This document shows positions 1 to 7,286 of a stretch of DNA of 24,244 nucleotides, piece after piece (the stretch's first letter is position 1; each line of letters begins with the position of its first letter). The DNA comes from JAPLCX01 sp964460305. Its GTDB lineage: Bacteria > Auribacterota > Tritonobacteria > UBA1439. The translations under genes were made by a program, and so were the position numbers. The notes under the pieces were generated by a model, which worked only from the letters and a program-made list of their open reading frames with translations, did not search any database and was not told where the DNA came from. Location: positions 1 through 24,244 of the forward strand of contig CAYWRA010000034.1 in NCBI GenBank assembly GCA_964460305.1, read 5' to 3'.

Positions 1-1
1 G

Positions 2-889
2 CCTGTAAAGGACTCTCACCTCCAAGTAAGTGCGCCCTGCCGGGCGCACACAAAAGGCGCGGTAGCGTGCGGCTACCACGTCTTCAATCTCGGGTTCGGC
101 TGCATCCATGAGTGCAGCTACTGCTACCTGCAAGAATATACCAACGCGCCCGGTATCGTCCTCCCGGCCAACGTGGAACATTTCTTCGACCGCTTCATGC
201 GATACAGGTCGTCCTCCCCCGCGGGGCAGCGCGGGACCCGCATGCGCATCGGCACCGGCGAGTTCTCCGATTCACTCATGCTCGACCATCTAACGGAATA
301 TTCCATGCCGATAGTTGACTTCTTCACGCGACATACGGACGTCCTTTTCGAATTCAAGACGAAGAGCGCGCGCATAGACAATCTATTGGGGGCCAGCCAC
401 GGCGGCAACGTCGTGCTGAGCTGGTCTCTGAATCCACAAAAAATAATAGACGAAAACGAATGGCATACCGCTCCCCTCTCCGAGCGCATCGCCGCAGCGG
501 CTCGCGGCGCTGCGGCGGGCTATCCCATAGGATTGCATTTCGATCCGGTGTTCCACTTTGATGGATGGGAAAAAGAGTATGCAGCCGTCATCGAAGCGGT
601 TTTTGACGCACTGGGGCATAAGGAGATCGCGTGGATAAGCATCGGCACGCTGCGGTTCAGGCCGCGGCTAAAACAGGTCATCGAGAACCGTTTCCCGGAG
701 AACACAATCCTCGACGGTGAACTGCTCCCAGGATTTGACCGCAAGCTCAGATATCCGAAAAAAATCCGGCTCGCCGTATACAAACGCATGGTAGAGATGC
801 TGCAAAAGCATTCCAAGAAACTTTCGATCTATCTCTGCATGGAGGACGGGAACATGTGGCGGGAGATCGGCCTCCCGTTTCCGTTTTAG
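2..889 (+). CDS. Spore photoproduct lyase-family radical SAM protein, 5' end missing
   Basis: The frame is open from the first bases of the window, so the true start lies upstream; the ATG at 173 is internal. The visible 295 residues contain the radical SAM cysteine triad C-x3-C-x2-C (codons at 101, 113 and 122; GCIHECSYCYLQ), which binds the 4Fe-4S cluster that cleaves S-adenosylmethionine. Downstream come segments typical of the SPL family: FEFKTKSARIDNLL, VVLSWSLNPQ, GYPIGLHFDP and IAWISIGTLRFRP. In spore-formers SPL repairs the UV-induced spore photoproduct thymine dimer in DNA by a radical mechanism. No sporulation genes are visible here, and SPL homologues are also known outside spore-formers, so the substrate is uncertain. 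B. subtilis SPL is about 340 residues, so perhaps 40-50 residues are missing at the N-terminus. The gene converges on the acetyltransferase gene with a 21-base gap. Confidence 0.9.
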   Translation, partial: PVKDSHLQVSAPCRAHTKGAVACGYHVFNLGFGCIHECSYCYLQEYTNAPGIVLPANVEHFFDRFMRYRSSSPAGQRGTRMRIGTGEFSDSLMLDHLTEYSMPIVDFFTRHTDVLFEFKTKSARIDNLLGASHGGNVVLSWSLNPQKIIDENEWHTAPLSERIAAAARGAAAGYPIGLHFDPVFHFDGWEKEYAAVIEAVFDALGHKEIAWISIGTLRFRPRLKQVIENRFPENTILDGELLPGFDRKLRYPKKIRLAVYKRMVEMLQKHSKKLSIYLCMEDGNMWREIGLPFPF

Positions 890-910
890 CCCCATGCAGA
901 TCAACGGTTC

Positions 911-1585
911 TCAACGAAGAGTAAAAGAGCAGCAACTACAGCCGAAAGTTTCCCTGAATCCCATCAACCAGACCTCGCCCGGTGAAACACCCCCGAGCGG
1001 TGGAGCGGGATGGCGCGCGAGGAGGACGAAGCCCATCTTGGCGAAGAATTTTTTCCCAGGTCCGGTCGGCGTCGATACATGAACGCCATTTATCCCCTGA
1101 GAATCCATGCGATCCAAAAACGCTTCCAGCAGCTTGGAGCCGAGCCCCATCCGCTGGGCGTCCGGAGCAATGTCTAGGTGGCAGTGCGCGGGATACTCCG
1201 CTATGATCTTATGATGAATGCCGCGGCGGCGAACGCCCACCCCGACGGCGGCGAAGATGATCCGCCACACCCCGATATGGCGCCAGTGGCCGCGCCCGAT
1301 AAATCGCGCGAGAAGCCGCGGAGCGATCGCTCGCGCAAAGAGCCGCTCGTATCTCCTCGTATCCAGGCACCCGGTGAGGTAGCCAACGACGCGACCATCG
1401 ACCTCGGCAACGAACAGCGATTCCTTTTCGAACCGCGTATAGTAGCCAAGGACCGCTTCGGCAATAAACTTCCGATCGCCGCAGAGCGGCTCCACGGACC
1501 GGCCGTAGAGGGCGGTCCGAAAGCATACGTCGCTCACTACGGCCATGTCTGAGTCGTGATAGGGTCGGATCGTGGCGGTTGCCAT
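911..1585 (-). CDS. GNAT-family N-acetyltransferase
   Basis: The 224-residue protein begins MATATIRPYHDSD, a usual GNAT start. It has the acetyl-CoA pyrophosphate-binding signature QRMGLGSKLL (about residues 144-153) after a hydrophobic strand (HLDIAPDA), and the late GNAT motif KKFFAKMGF (about 178-186). It should transfer an acetyl group from acetyl-CoA to an amine; the substrate is not predictable. The frame extends upstream to 1843, but that part would run through the repeat-filled spacer and over the neighbouring gene, so the ATG at 1585 was chosen. There is no strong ribosome binding site. The last ten or so residues (GCSCCSFTLR) are encoded by a fragment resembling the dispersed repeat seen at 7.74 and 8.12 kb, so the original C-terminus probably ended near MGFRE. 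The gene lies downstream of the PIG-L gene on the same strand. Confidence 0.85.
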   Translation of the reverse strand: MATATIRPYHDSDMAVVSDVCFRTALYGRSVEPLCGDRKFIAEAVLGYYTRFEKESLFVAEVDGRVVGYLTGCLDTRRYERLFARAIAPRLLARFIGRGHWRHIGVWRIIFAAVGVGVRRRGIHHKIIAEYPAHCHLDIAPDAQRMGLGSKLLEAFLDRMDSQGINGVHVSTPTGPGKKFFAKMGFVLLARHPAPPLGGVSPGEVWLMGFRETFGCSCCSFTLR

Positions 1586-1731
1586 TTGTAAAATCCCAAA
1601 TCCCAATAATACAGATTTAAAAACCACGAGATCACACAGCTTCTCACGAGAATTTGGTGAGAATAAATCTTGTGCTAATCTTGTGGTTTCCTGTCCGCAA
1701 TTCTTTCTTCTTCGTGCGTGAATTATCCAGG
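1586..1731. repeat. Palindromic repeat-type spacer between PIG-L and GNAT genes
   Basis: Just upstream of the acetyltransferase start is a low-complexity motif AAATCCCAAATCCCAATA (1590-1607), which also occurs in a related form at about 22370-22393. It is followed by an imperfect palindrome. The outer arms AAACCACGAGAT (1621-1632) and ATCTTGTGGTTT (1678-1689) match at 11 of 12 positions, and the inner arms TTCTCAC (1641-1647) and GTGAGAA (1657-1663) match fully. The outer arms resemble the ACCACGA ends of the palindrome at 7718-7843. A hairpin here could end transcription from the PIG-L gene, but there is no clear U tract, so a decayed mobile repeat is equally possible. Confidence 0.6.
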
Positions 1732-3141
1732 CTAACGCTTCGCTAGCGTGAATAACTGCCAGGGGGTGTATGATTGGGAGACGATGCCGCTCAAGCCGCG
1801 GGCTTGAACGAAAACCGCCTCCGGATTCCCGAGCATATGCCACGGGATCGTCAACTCGCCGACGTCGCCGCGCAACTTGGCCTTGAGACCATTCGCCGGG
1901 ATTTTATGCTCCTGGTCGTAAGCGGTAAGGGCCCCCATCAAATAATCGATGCGCAATTTGGGCATCTTACCGAACGGTGCGCCGTGGCGGTATCCAAAGG
2001 TCTCTATGGAGATCCCCAGCGCAAGCCTGAGAGAATGGCGCAGGTCGACCTTGACCACTAGACCCTGCGGGTCGTTGCGGTACGACACGTCCAGAACGTG
2101 TCCTCGCGGCTCTCCGTGCTCATAATCCGGCGACTCAGCGCTCGCGACCGCCGCACGATGCCGGCTCCACTCAGCCCCTTCCATAAGCGATACCGGCTCG
2201 ATAAACGTGAACAATTCATTGCGTCGCGCAAATGCAGTAAGCCAGTAGCCGCTGTCGGACATCTGGCTTTTATAGAGCCGGATTGCCTGGTATTTTCGCT
2301 CCACCTGCTCGGGCGTGAGCTCCAGTATCTGGGACTGTGCCCGCTCGTCGGCGAGGCGCTGCGGGAACGCGAGCCATGCGTGCGGATGATAAAAGCGGGG
2401 ACGGGGCCATGGACCCATGTGTATGGGATAGGTGAGGATCTGGGGGGAGGGGATCCTACCTTCGAGATCCAGAAGCGCCGCGCACAGGAAAAGGTAGTAG
2501 GCCCGATGGTCCGGATTGGCGTCGATGGGATGCGTGACGAATACGTGCGTGGGCCGGAACTCCAGCAGTTCCCGCTCGATATCCGCCATAATCGATTCGC
2601 CCTTGTAGGGCTTCCCATATCCCGGCGCCTCCCTGTACGGCACATGCGTCGTATTGGTGAGGATGCTGTGTAGCGGCGGCGACTGACCCCAGTGCGCGTT
2701 CCAGATACCGAGGGTGTCATGGTCCGGATACCCCAGGAAGACGAGCTTCTCTACGGGAACGCCGAGAAAAGTCATAGCCTCGATCGCCTCGTGGATCCTG
2801 GTCTCTCCCATGTTCCGGTTGAGGCGGGGGCTCAGCCATGGGCGTCTCCGGTACAACATGAACGCAAGCTGGTTATGGTCGCCGCTCGTAAGGTATACCA
2901 CTCGTACCGCGGCGCCGGACGCCACCTCTTGCTGGATGAGCCCGCCGCACCCGAGCGTCTCGTCATCTTCGTGGGGCGCCAGTACGAGGATGCGGTCGCT
3001 CACGGCAGCAGGCGCAAGCACACGAAGCTCGGGGCGCACGGGCACGGAGCGGCTGGGAAAGAGCAGCATGATCACCATACCGGCGATTCCCATCAGGAAC
3101 AAAATGAGAAGCCACCACGCACTACGTACGCGCCGATTCAT
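1732..3141 (-). CDS. Membrane-anchored PIG-L/LmbE-family deacetylase
   Basis: The 469-residue protein has one N-terminal membrane segment (about residues 8-27), which places the enzyme outside the cytoplasmic membrane as an anchored domain. The PIG-L zinc motif follows as LAPHEDDETLGCGG (H57, D59, D60), and a second metal-site segment, VTHPIDANPDHRA, lies about 150 residues further on. The family hydrolyses N-acetyl groups on GlcNAc-type sugars or related amides. After about residue 310 there is a C-terminal region of about 150 residues (from DVSYRNDPQ to the end) that is not part of the catalytic fold; it looks beta-rich and I do not recognise it. The start at 3141 has a well-placed GGAGA ribosome binding site (ATGGAGAGATCG before ATG); the frame is open up to 3198. 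Membrane location fits a role in surface glycan deacetylation, as inference. Confidence 0.87.
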   Translation of the reverse strand: MNRRVRSAWWLLILFLMGIAGMVIMLLFPSRSVPVRPELRVLAPAAVSDRILVLAPHEDDETLGCGGLIQQEVASGAAVRVVYLTSGDHNQLAFMLYRRRPWLSPRLNRNMGETRIHEAIEAMTFLGVPVEKLVFLGYPDHDTLGIWNAHWGQSPPLHSILTNTTHVPYREAPGYGKPYKGESIMADIERELLEFRPTHVFVTHPIDANPDHRAYYLFLCAALLDLEGRIPSPQILTYPIHMGPWPRPRFYHPHAWLAFPQRLADERAQSQILELTPEQVERKYQAIRLYKSQMSDSGYWLTAFARRNELFTFIEPVSLMEGAEWSRHRAAVASAESPDYEHGEPRGHVLDVSYRNDPQGLVVKVDLRHSLRLALGISIETFGYRHGAPFGKMPKLRIDYLMGALTAYDQEHKIPANGLKAKLRGDVGELTIPWHMLGNPEAVFVQARGLSGIVSQSYTPWQLFTLAKR

Positions 3142-3334
3142 CGATGATCTCTCCATTCGCGGGGGACGCGCAGCATCGGGCCGTCCCGACTCATCCACCG
3201 GGGAGGACGATAATCCTGCACGCCCTCACACAGTAGAAGAACACTATTAATTGTAACTTAATCACTCCGCGCTGAAATCAATAATTCATTCGGAAGTTTG
3301 AAACGCGGCGTGAGAGTATGGTACATTATATACG
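3142..3334. promoter_or_regulatory. Divergent intergenic region with candidate promoter for the BamE-like gene
   Basis: This spacer separates the minus-strand PIG-L gene from the plus-strand secreted-protein gene. On the plus strand TTGAAA (3298-3303) is followed after 18 bases by TACATT (3322-3327), which would start transcription at about 3334, right at the ATG at 3335. No Shine-Dalgarno sequence precedes that ATG. An AT-rich stretch at 3241-3262 may hold the minus-strand promoter, but no convincing pair of hexamers was found there. Confidence 0.35.
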
Positions 3335-4021
3335 ATGAAGATGTCGATCGGTACGCTGCTTGCGAGCTCCCTTGTCGTCGTCGCCTCCCTGGACGCCGAT
3401 ACCATCACCTGCAAAGACGGCAGGGTCATTCATGGCGCGGTAACGCGTGAAACGGAAAATGAAGTGACCATCGGCCTCTATGGAGCCCAGGTGGTCATTC
3501 CCCGCGCGCAGATATCTTCCATCACGCGGGCCACGACGGAAGACGATCAGCAGCTTGAGAAAAAGTATGAGCAGCTCGATAAGCACTACAAAGACGAAAG
3601 CAGCAAGGCCGACCAGCAGGATGCGGACAACGGCCCCGCGGAACCCATGTCCCCCCCGCCCCCACCCGAACCTCCCCCTGATGGCGATGACGACGAGGAA
3701 GAGGAACCGCAAGTCATAGTCTTCCCGGCATATCCATCTTCAGGCGCGGCATCTTCCTCAGATGGGGTAGCATCGGGGGCGCCGAACAGGGTCGAGGAAC
3801 GATTGTCATGGGAGCAGGAAGTTCGTCAGGCGATATACCAGAAGCGCGTGATCCCCGGCATGACGGAGAGACAGGTGCAATCAGCATGGGGCTTTCCCGA
3901 CCTCATTCATCCCGTGCATGGAATTTACAACTATACCGACCGCTGGATCTACGACCGCGAGGACGTCGGGAAGGTGAGCGTTTACTTCAACAACGGGATC
4001 GTGGCAAGCGTCTACCAGTAG
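3335..4021 (+). CDS. Secreted modular protein with BamE/SmpA-like C-terminal domain
   Basis: The 228-residue protein starts with a signal peptide (about residues 1-21, ending near ASLDAD). Residues 22-64 form a small beta domain (DGRVIHGAVTRETENEV then VVIPRAQISSI) of the kind often found after signal peptides in PVC-type bacteria. Residues 70-100 are charged and probably coiled coil. They are followed by a proline run (about 105-115), an acidic run (about 117-124, DGDDDEEEE) and a Ser/Ala linker. Residues 160-228 carry IPGMTERQVQSAWGFPD and a closing YFNNGIVASVYQ, a layout typical of SmpA/OmlA (BamE)-like domains. It has no lipoprotein cysteine. The exact role is unknown; location in the periplasm or outside is likely. 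Two in-frame ATGs lie close together at 3335 and 3341, and no ribosome binding site distinguishes them. Confidence 0.75.
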   Translation: MKMSIGTLLASSLVVVASLDADTITCKDGRVIHGAVTRETENEVTIGLYGAQVVIPRAQISSITRATTEDDQQLEKKYEQLDKHYKDESSKADQQDADNGPAEPMSPPPPPEPPPDGDDDEEEEPQVIVFPAYPSSGAASSSDGVASGAPNRVEERLSWEQEVRQAIYQKRVIPGMTERQVQSAWGFPDLIHPVHGIYNYTDRWIYDREDVGKVSVYFNNGIVASVYQ

Positions 4022-4119
4022 CGCCGTCCATAGTGCATGAGCGCCTTGCGGAGAAGAGGCCGGATTCCGACTGGGCGTCTTTCAAAGATCCCTGGATCAT
4101 TCCGTAAACCATTCCACCA

Positions 4120-4148
4120 TTGCGAATAGTTCCCATTAATGCTATACT
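4120..4148 (+). promoter_or_regulatory. Sigma70-type promoter of the EIIA gene
   Basis: TTGCGA (4120-4125) and TATACT (4143-4148) are separated by 17 bases. A start of transcription near 4155 would leave a leader of about 20 bases that contains the GAGG ribosome binding site of the ATG at 4176. This also argues against the in-frame GTG at 4155 as the start codon. Confidence 0.6.
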
Positions 4149-4175
4149 ACTAATGTGATGGGAGCGAGGTTGCAC

Positions 4176-4646
4176 ATGGAATGCGCCCGATATCTTAACC
4201 ATTCCAATATCATCCTCAACCTCACCGGCAAAACGCATGACGAGGTTATCGCCGAACTTGTCGGCGCAATCTCCCGTGAGGGCAACGGGGATAGGGGCAA
4301 GCTTTCAAAAAGCATCCACACCGTGAAAGACGTCAAAAACACCGCAGTGGGACGAGGGGTGGCGATCCCGCACGGCCGGACCGACGCTACCCCTCACCTC
4401 AGGCTCGCATTCGGAAGGTCCAAGCGCGGCGTGCATTGGGAATCCCCGGACGGGCATCTCGTTCAGATGGTATGGCTAATCGTGAATCCCCCACGTCAGG
4501 CCGATGAATATCTCAACGTGCTCTCCCAGATAACGAAGATATCCCGCCGCCGGGATTGCCGGGAAGCAATCATGCTTGCAAAGAACAAGGCCGAAATAAT
4601 ACGGATCGTAAAAGAGTGCAAGAGCCGCGATAAGGCTAGGGATTGA
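4176..4646 (+). CDS. PTS EIIA type-2 domain protein (PtsN-like)
   Basis: The 156-residue protein is a single PTS EIIA-2 (fructose/nitrogen type) domain. The phosphoacceptor histidine is H66 in VGRGVAIPHGRTD, and the C-terminal half has the usual LNVLSQITKISRR helix seen in this fold. EIIA proteins accept phosphate from HPr; stand-alone versions act as regulators linking carbon and nitrogen state to transporters or kinases rather than in sugar import. No EIIB, EIIC, HPr or EI gene lies nearby, which favours the regulatory role. The ATG at 4176 has GAGG eight to nine bases upstream; a GTG at 4155 in frame would fall on the predicted transcription start. A hairpin repeat follows the gene. Confidence 0.87.
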   Translation: MECARYLNHSNIILNLTGKTHDEVIAELVGAISREGNGDRGKLSKSIHTVKDVKNTAVGRGVAIPHGRTDATPHLRLAFGRSKRGVHWESPDGHLVQMVWLIVNPPRQADEYLNVLSQITKISRRRDCREAIMLAKNKAEIIRIVKECKSRDKARD

Positions 4647-4690
4647 CGCAGTTTATCGTTTCCTGCTACTCGATTCCCCCGTAACGGATA

Positions 4691-4742
4691 ATGGCAAACG
4701 ACAAAACCCAATGAGGCTTTGTCATTGGGCATCCGTCATTTT
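4691..4742. repeat. Hairpin repeat, copy A of the ATGAC...GTCAT family
   Basis: CCCAATGA (4707-4714) and TCATTGGG (4722-4729) form a perfect 8-base stem with a 7-base loop. Read on the minus strand the segment aligns with the copies at 11735-11799 and 22401-22490: ATGAC, then GCC(A/C)AATGACAAA, a loop, then GTTTTGTC(A/G)TTTG. It sits between the EIIA stop and the kinase promoter and could act as a terminator or an mRNA-stabilising structure. Confidence 0.6.
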
Positions 4743-4777
4743 GTATTCATTGCTGCAACAATTCCTCCCCTCTATGG

Positions 4778-4828
4778 TACAATATTAACGTAGCGAGCAG
4801 GAACTATCCTCCGACCGGTTGAAAGGAG
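4778..4828 (+). promoter_or_regulatory. Candidate -10 box and ribosome binding site ahead of the kinase
   Basis: TACAAT (4778-4783) is a good -10 hexamer with no convincing -35. AAAGGAG at 4822-4828 is the strongest Shine-Dalgarno sequence in the area. It abuts the ATG at 4829 that opens the kinase frame, which is too close for normal initiation. It lies 8 bases from the ATG at 4837, which opens a different frame. Confidence 0.45.
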
Positions 4829-6928
4829 ATGGTTCGATGTCGATCAGCCCCGTATTGCCCCTCAATCTCGGAATCCATTCCCATAGCGCACCCATCACCT
4901 CCAGACGTTGTGGAGAACTCCACGCCCCGGCAACCAGGGCATAAAGATAACGTGAATAATATCTTCGAGAAAACAGAGAAACCCGCCGAGAACGATGTCT
5001 ACCACCATATTTTTGAACACCTGGGCAGCGCCTTCTTCATAGTCGATGCCGAGACAGGAAACATCGTGGAGTGCAACGCCGAGGCCGCAAAACTGATCGG
5101 CCGCACCAGGGACCGGATCATCGGGATGCATCAATCGAAGCTTTACCCGGAGGGCGAAGAAGAGAAATACGGGCGGAAATTTGCCGCACACTTACAAGAG
5201 GAACGAGTCGTTAACTATGAGGCCGAGTTGCAGAACAGCGCCGGCAGGCGAATCCCCGTCATGATCAGCGCTAAGGTCTTTGCACTGGGGGACCGCAAAC
5301 TAATTATGGGAATTTTCGTGGACCTGACCGAGCGGAGGTGCCTCGAAGACGGCCTCAGGCGGCAGATCGAGTTCATTCTGGGGGCGACAAAAACGGGCAT
5401 CGACATCATCGACTCGGGATATAACATACAGTACGTCGACGGGGCATGGCAGGAGGTATACGGGGACCCCGCCGGGAAAAAGTGCTACGAATACTTCATG
5501 GGGAGGAAACAACCATGCCATGACTGCGGCGTCACCAGGGCCCTGGCGACCAAACAGCCGGTCATAACGGAGGAGATTCTGGTCAAGGAGAACAACCGGC
5601 CGATACAGGTCACCACCATACCGTTCCAAAACAGCAAGGGCGAGTGGCTTGTCGCAGAAGTCAACGTCGACATCACCGAGCGCAAGCGAGCGGAGGAAGA
5701 GTTAAAAAAATATCATGAGCGGCTTGAGGAGATGGTAGAGACCCGGACGAAAGAACTCAAGAGGGTCAACGAACGGCTTCAGAGGGACATCATCGAACGG
5801 AAAAGGACCGAGGAGGCATTGCAAGAATCGGAAGAGAAATACCGCACGCTGATGGATGATGCGAGCGATGGGATGGTCCTCACCGATACAAAGGGAAACA
5901 TCTTGGAGGCCAATAAGCGGGCGGCGCAGCTCTTTGGTTACACGAAAGACGATTTTACCAAGATGCATTTCAGCCGGTTGCATCCCCCGGAGGAGGCCCG
6001 GAGGGTGACCGCCGCGTTTCGCTTGTTGAGGAAAAAGGGCGAGGGTACTTTGACGGATACCCTGATCGTGCGAAAGGACGGAACCACCCTTCCCGTAGAC
6101 ATGATGGGAAAAATCATCGTGTATGAGAACAACAAAGTCATGATGGGCGTCTTCAGGGACATCTCGGAGACGAAAAAGATAGCCCAGATGAAAGACAATC
6201 TTATCCGGGACGTCTCGCACGAGCTAAAGACGCCCATCGCCATGATGGAGATGGCCCTCGGCATGCAACAGCGGGCGATAGCAGCCGGGGACCATGAGGA
6301 GATTCAGGATGCGTGGAGAATAGGATCCAGCAACCTCAAGACGCTCAGCAAAGACGTGAACAACATTTTGAAAATGTTCTCGCTGAGCACCCACGGGGTG
6401 GTGCCGCAGCGGAAGCAGATCTCCCTCAAAAGGATGGTGGCCGAAATCGTCAGGGACTTGCGGGATCTCACCGCCCAGAAAAAACTCCGGATAACGGTGG
6501 ATATCCCTCCGAGGCTCGACAAGATCCACGCCGACAGGAGAATGATCCGGACGCTTATTTATAATATCATGGAGAATGCGATAAAGTTCACGGGTAGTGG
6601 CGCCATTTCCATGGCGGCGAGCGCCGCTGGAAAAGAGATCCACCTAAAAGTTACGGACACCGGGCGCGGCATAGAATTGAAAGACAAGAGCATGCTCTTT
6701 ACCAGGTTCTTCAAGCAGGACCCGTCTATACAGGGCACGGGCCTTGGGCTTCCGATATGCAAGGAGATCGCCGCGATATACGGCGGGGCAATCGAGATCG
6801 ACTCGGCGGGGGCGGGGAAGGGCACCACGGTGACGGTCAAACTGCCGCGCGCATCCCTCAGCAAATTAGCGCGCGTCGGGCGTGGGACAATGGGAAAGGC
6901 GCAAGGTGACACGCATACTCATTGTTGA
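4829..6928 (+). CDS. Sensor histidine kinase with three PAS domains
   Basis: This is a soluble kinase with no membrane segments. In the 699-residue reading, PAS1 spans about 57-168 and PAS2 about 178-285. A coiled coil (about 285-335, with ITERKR signatures) leads to PAS3 (about 335-448). The HisKA domain has the phosphorylated H464 in DVSHELKTPI. The ATPase domain has N583 (YNIMENAIKF), DTGRGI (610-615) and GTGLGLPIC (636-644). PAS2 holds C219, C230 and C233 in a C-x10-C-x2-C arrangement that might sense redox state or bind metal. The adjoining receiver protein is the likely partner. The start is uncertain: the ATG at 4829 touches its ribosome binding site, and an in-frame GTG at 4952 lies just after a short ORF. 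The first 41 residues look unstructured and may not be translated. Confidence 0.9.
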   Translation: MVRCRSAPYCPSISESIPIAHPSPPDVVENSTPRQPGHKDNVNNIFEKTEKPAENDVYHHIFEHLGSAFFIVDAETGNIVECNAEAAKLIGRTRDRIIGMHQSKLYPEGEEEKYGRKFAAHLQEERVVNYEAELQNSAGRRIPVMISAKVFALGDRKLIMGIFVDLTERRCLEDGLRRQIEFILGATKTGIDIIDSGYNIQYVDGAWQEVYGDPAGKKCYEYFMGRKQPCHDCGVTRALATKQPVITEEILVKENNRPIQVTTIPFQNSKGEWLVAEVNVDITERKRAEEELKKYHERLEEMVETRTKELKRVNERLQRDIIERKRTEEALQESEEKYRTLMDDASDGMVLTDTKGNILEANKRAAQLFGYTKDDFTKMHFSRLHPPEEARRVTAAFRLLRKKGEGTLTDTLIVRKDGTTLPVDMMGKIIVYENNKVMMGVFRDISETKKIAQMKDNLIRDVSHELKTPIAMMEMALGMQQRAIAAGDHEEIQDAWRIGSSNLKTLSKDVNNILKMFSLSTHGVVPQRKQISLKRMVAEIVRDLRDLTAQKKLRITVDIPPRLDKIHADRRMIRTLIYNIMENAIKFTGSGAISMAASAAGKEIHLKVTDTGRGIELKDKSMLFTRFFKQDPSIQGTGLGLPICKEIAAIYGGAIEIDSAGAGKGTTVTVKLPRASLSKLARVGRGTMGKAQGDTHTHC
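4837..4944 (+). CDS. Possible 35-residue leader ORF overlapping the kinase 5' end
   Basis: An ATG at 4837 lies 8 bases after AAAGGAG, the ideal spacing, and opens a 35-codon frame (MSISPVLPLNLGIHSHSA...) that ends with TAA at 4942-4944. The stop is 7 bases before a GTG at 4952 that is in frame with the kinase, so translation could be coupled from this ORF to the kinase. The peptide itself resembles nothing I know, and its composition is not clearly protein-like. It is listed because its initiation signal is better than that of the kinase frame. Confidence 0.3.
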   Translation: MSISPVLPLNLGIHSHSAPITSRRCGELHAPATRA

Positions 6929-7286
6929 AGACGACCGTGACATGCAGGCGATGTACGGGTCCATGTTCAAGGGCGAGGCCCGCAAATGCGCAGTCCAGAT
7001 CGTAGACAGCGCTGAAAGGGCGCTGCGCGAAATCGACCAAGCGCATTTCGACCTTGTCATCTCCGACATCGTCATGCGGACGATGTGCGGCGAATGTTTC
7101 ATCGAGCGAATGAGAAAAGTCTCAAAAGACCGTACGCCGATCCTTGTCGTGAGCGTGCTGAGTCCGGATATGTTGATGAAGCTCAAGAAGATGCCCGACG
7201 TCCATTTTCTTCAAAAACCTATCACCAATGAAAAACTGTTCAAAAAAATCAGCGACATCTTGCGGACGAAAGGAGGGGCGCCTTGA
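6906..7286 (+). CDS. Receiver-only (CheY-like) response regulator
   Basis: The 126-residue protein is one receiver domain with no output domain. The acidic pair is in ILIVEDDRDM, the phosphoacceptor aspartate in DLVISDIVMRT, the switch Ser in ILVVSVLS and the conserved lysine in HFLQKPIT. The GTG at 6906 has AAAGG six bases upstream; another in-frame GTG at 6882 would add eight residues (MGQWERRK) but has no ribosome binding site. The gene overlaps the end of the kinase gene by 23 bases, so the two are translated together and are the natural phosphotransfer pair. Lacking an output domain, it must act by protein contact or pass phosphate on. The segment RTMCGECFIE holds two cysteines next to the phosphorylation loop, which is unusual. 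Confidence 0.9.
   Translation: MTRILIVEDDRDMQAMYGSMFKGEARKCAVQIVDSAERALREIDQAHFDLVISDIVMRTMCGECFIERMRKVSKDRTPILVVSVLSPDMLMKLKKMPDVHFLQKPITNEKLFKKISDILRTKGGAP

Noticed and set aside
1586..1843. N-terminal extension of the acetyltransferase
   Set aside because: It crosses a palindromic spacer and overlaps the end of the PIG-L gene; the GNAT fold starts at MATATIRPY.
2058..2720. 220-codon minus-strand frame inside the PIG-L gene
   Set aside because: It is an alternative frame of the deacetylase gene, rich in Arg/Ser/Thr/Pro as expected for out-of-frame reading.
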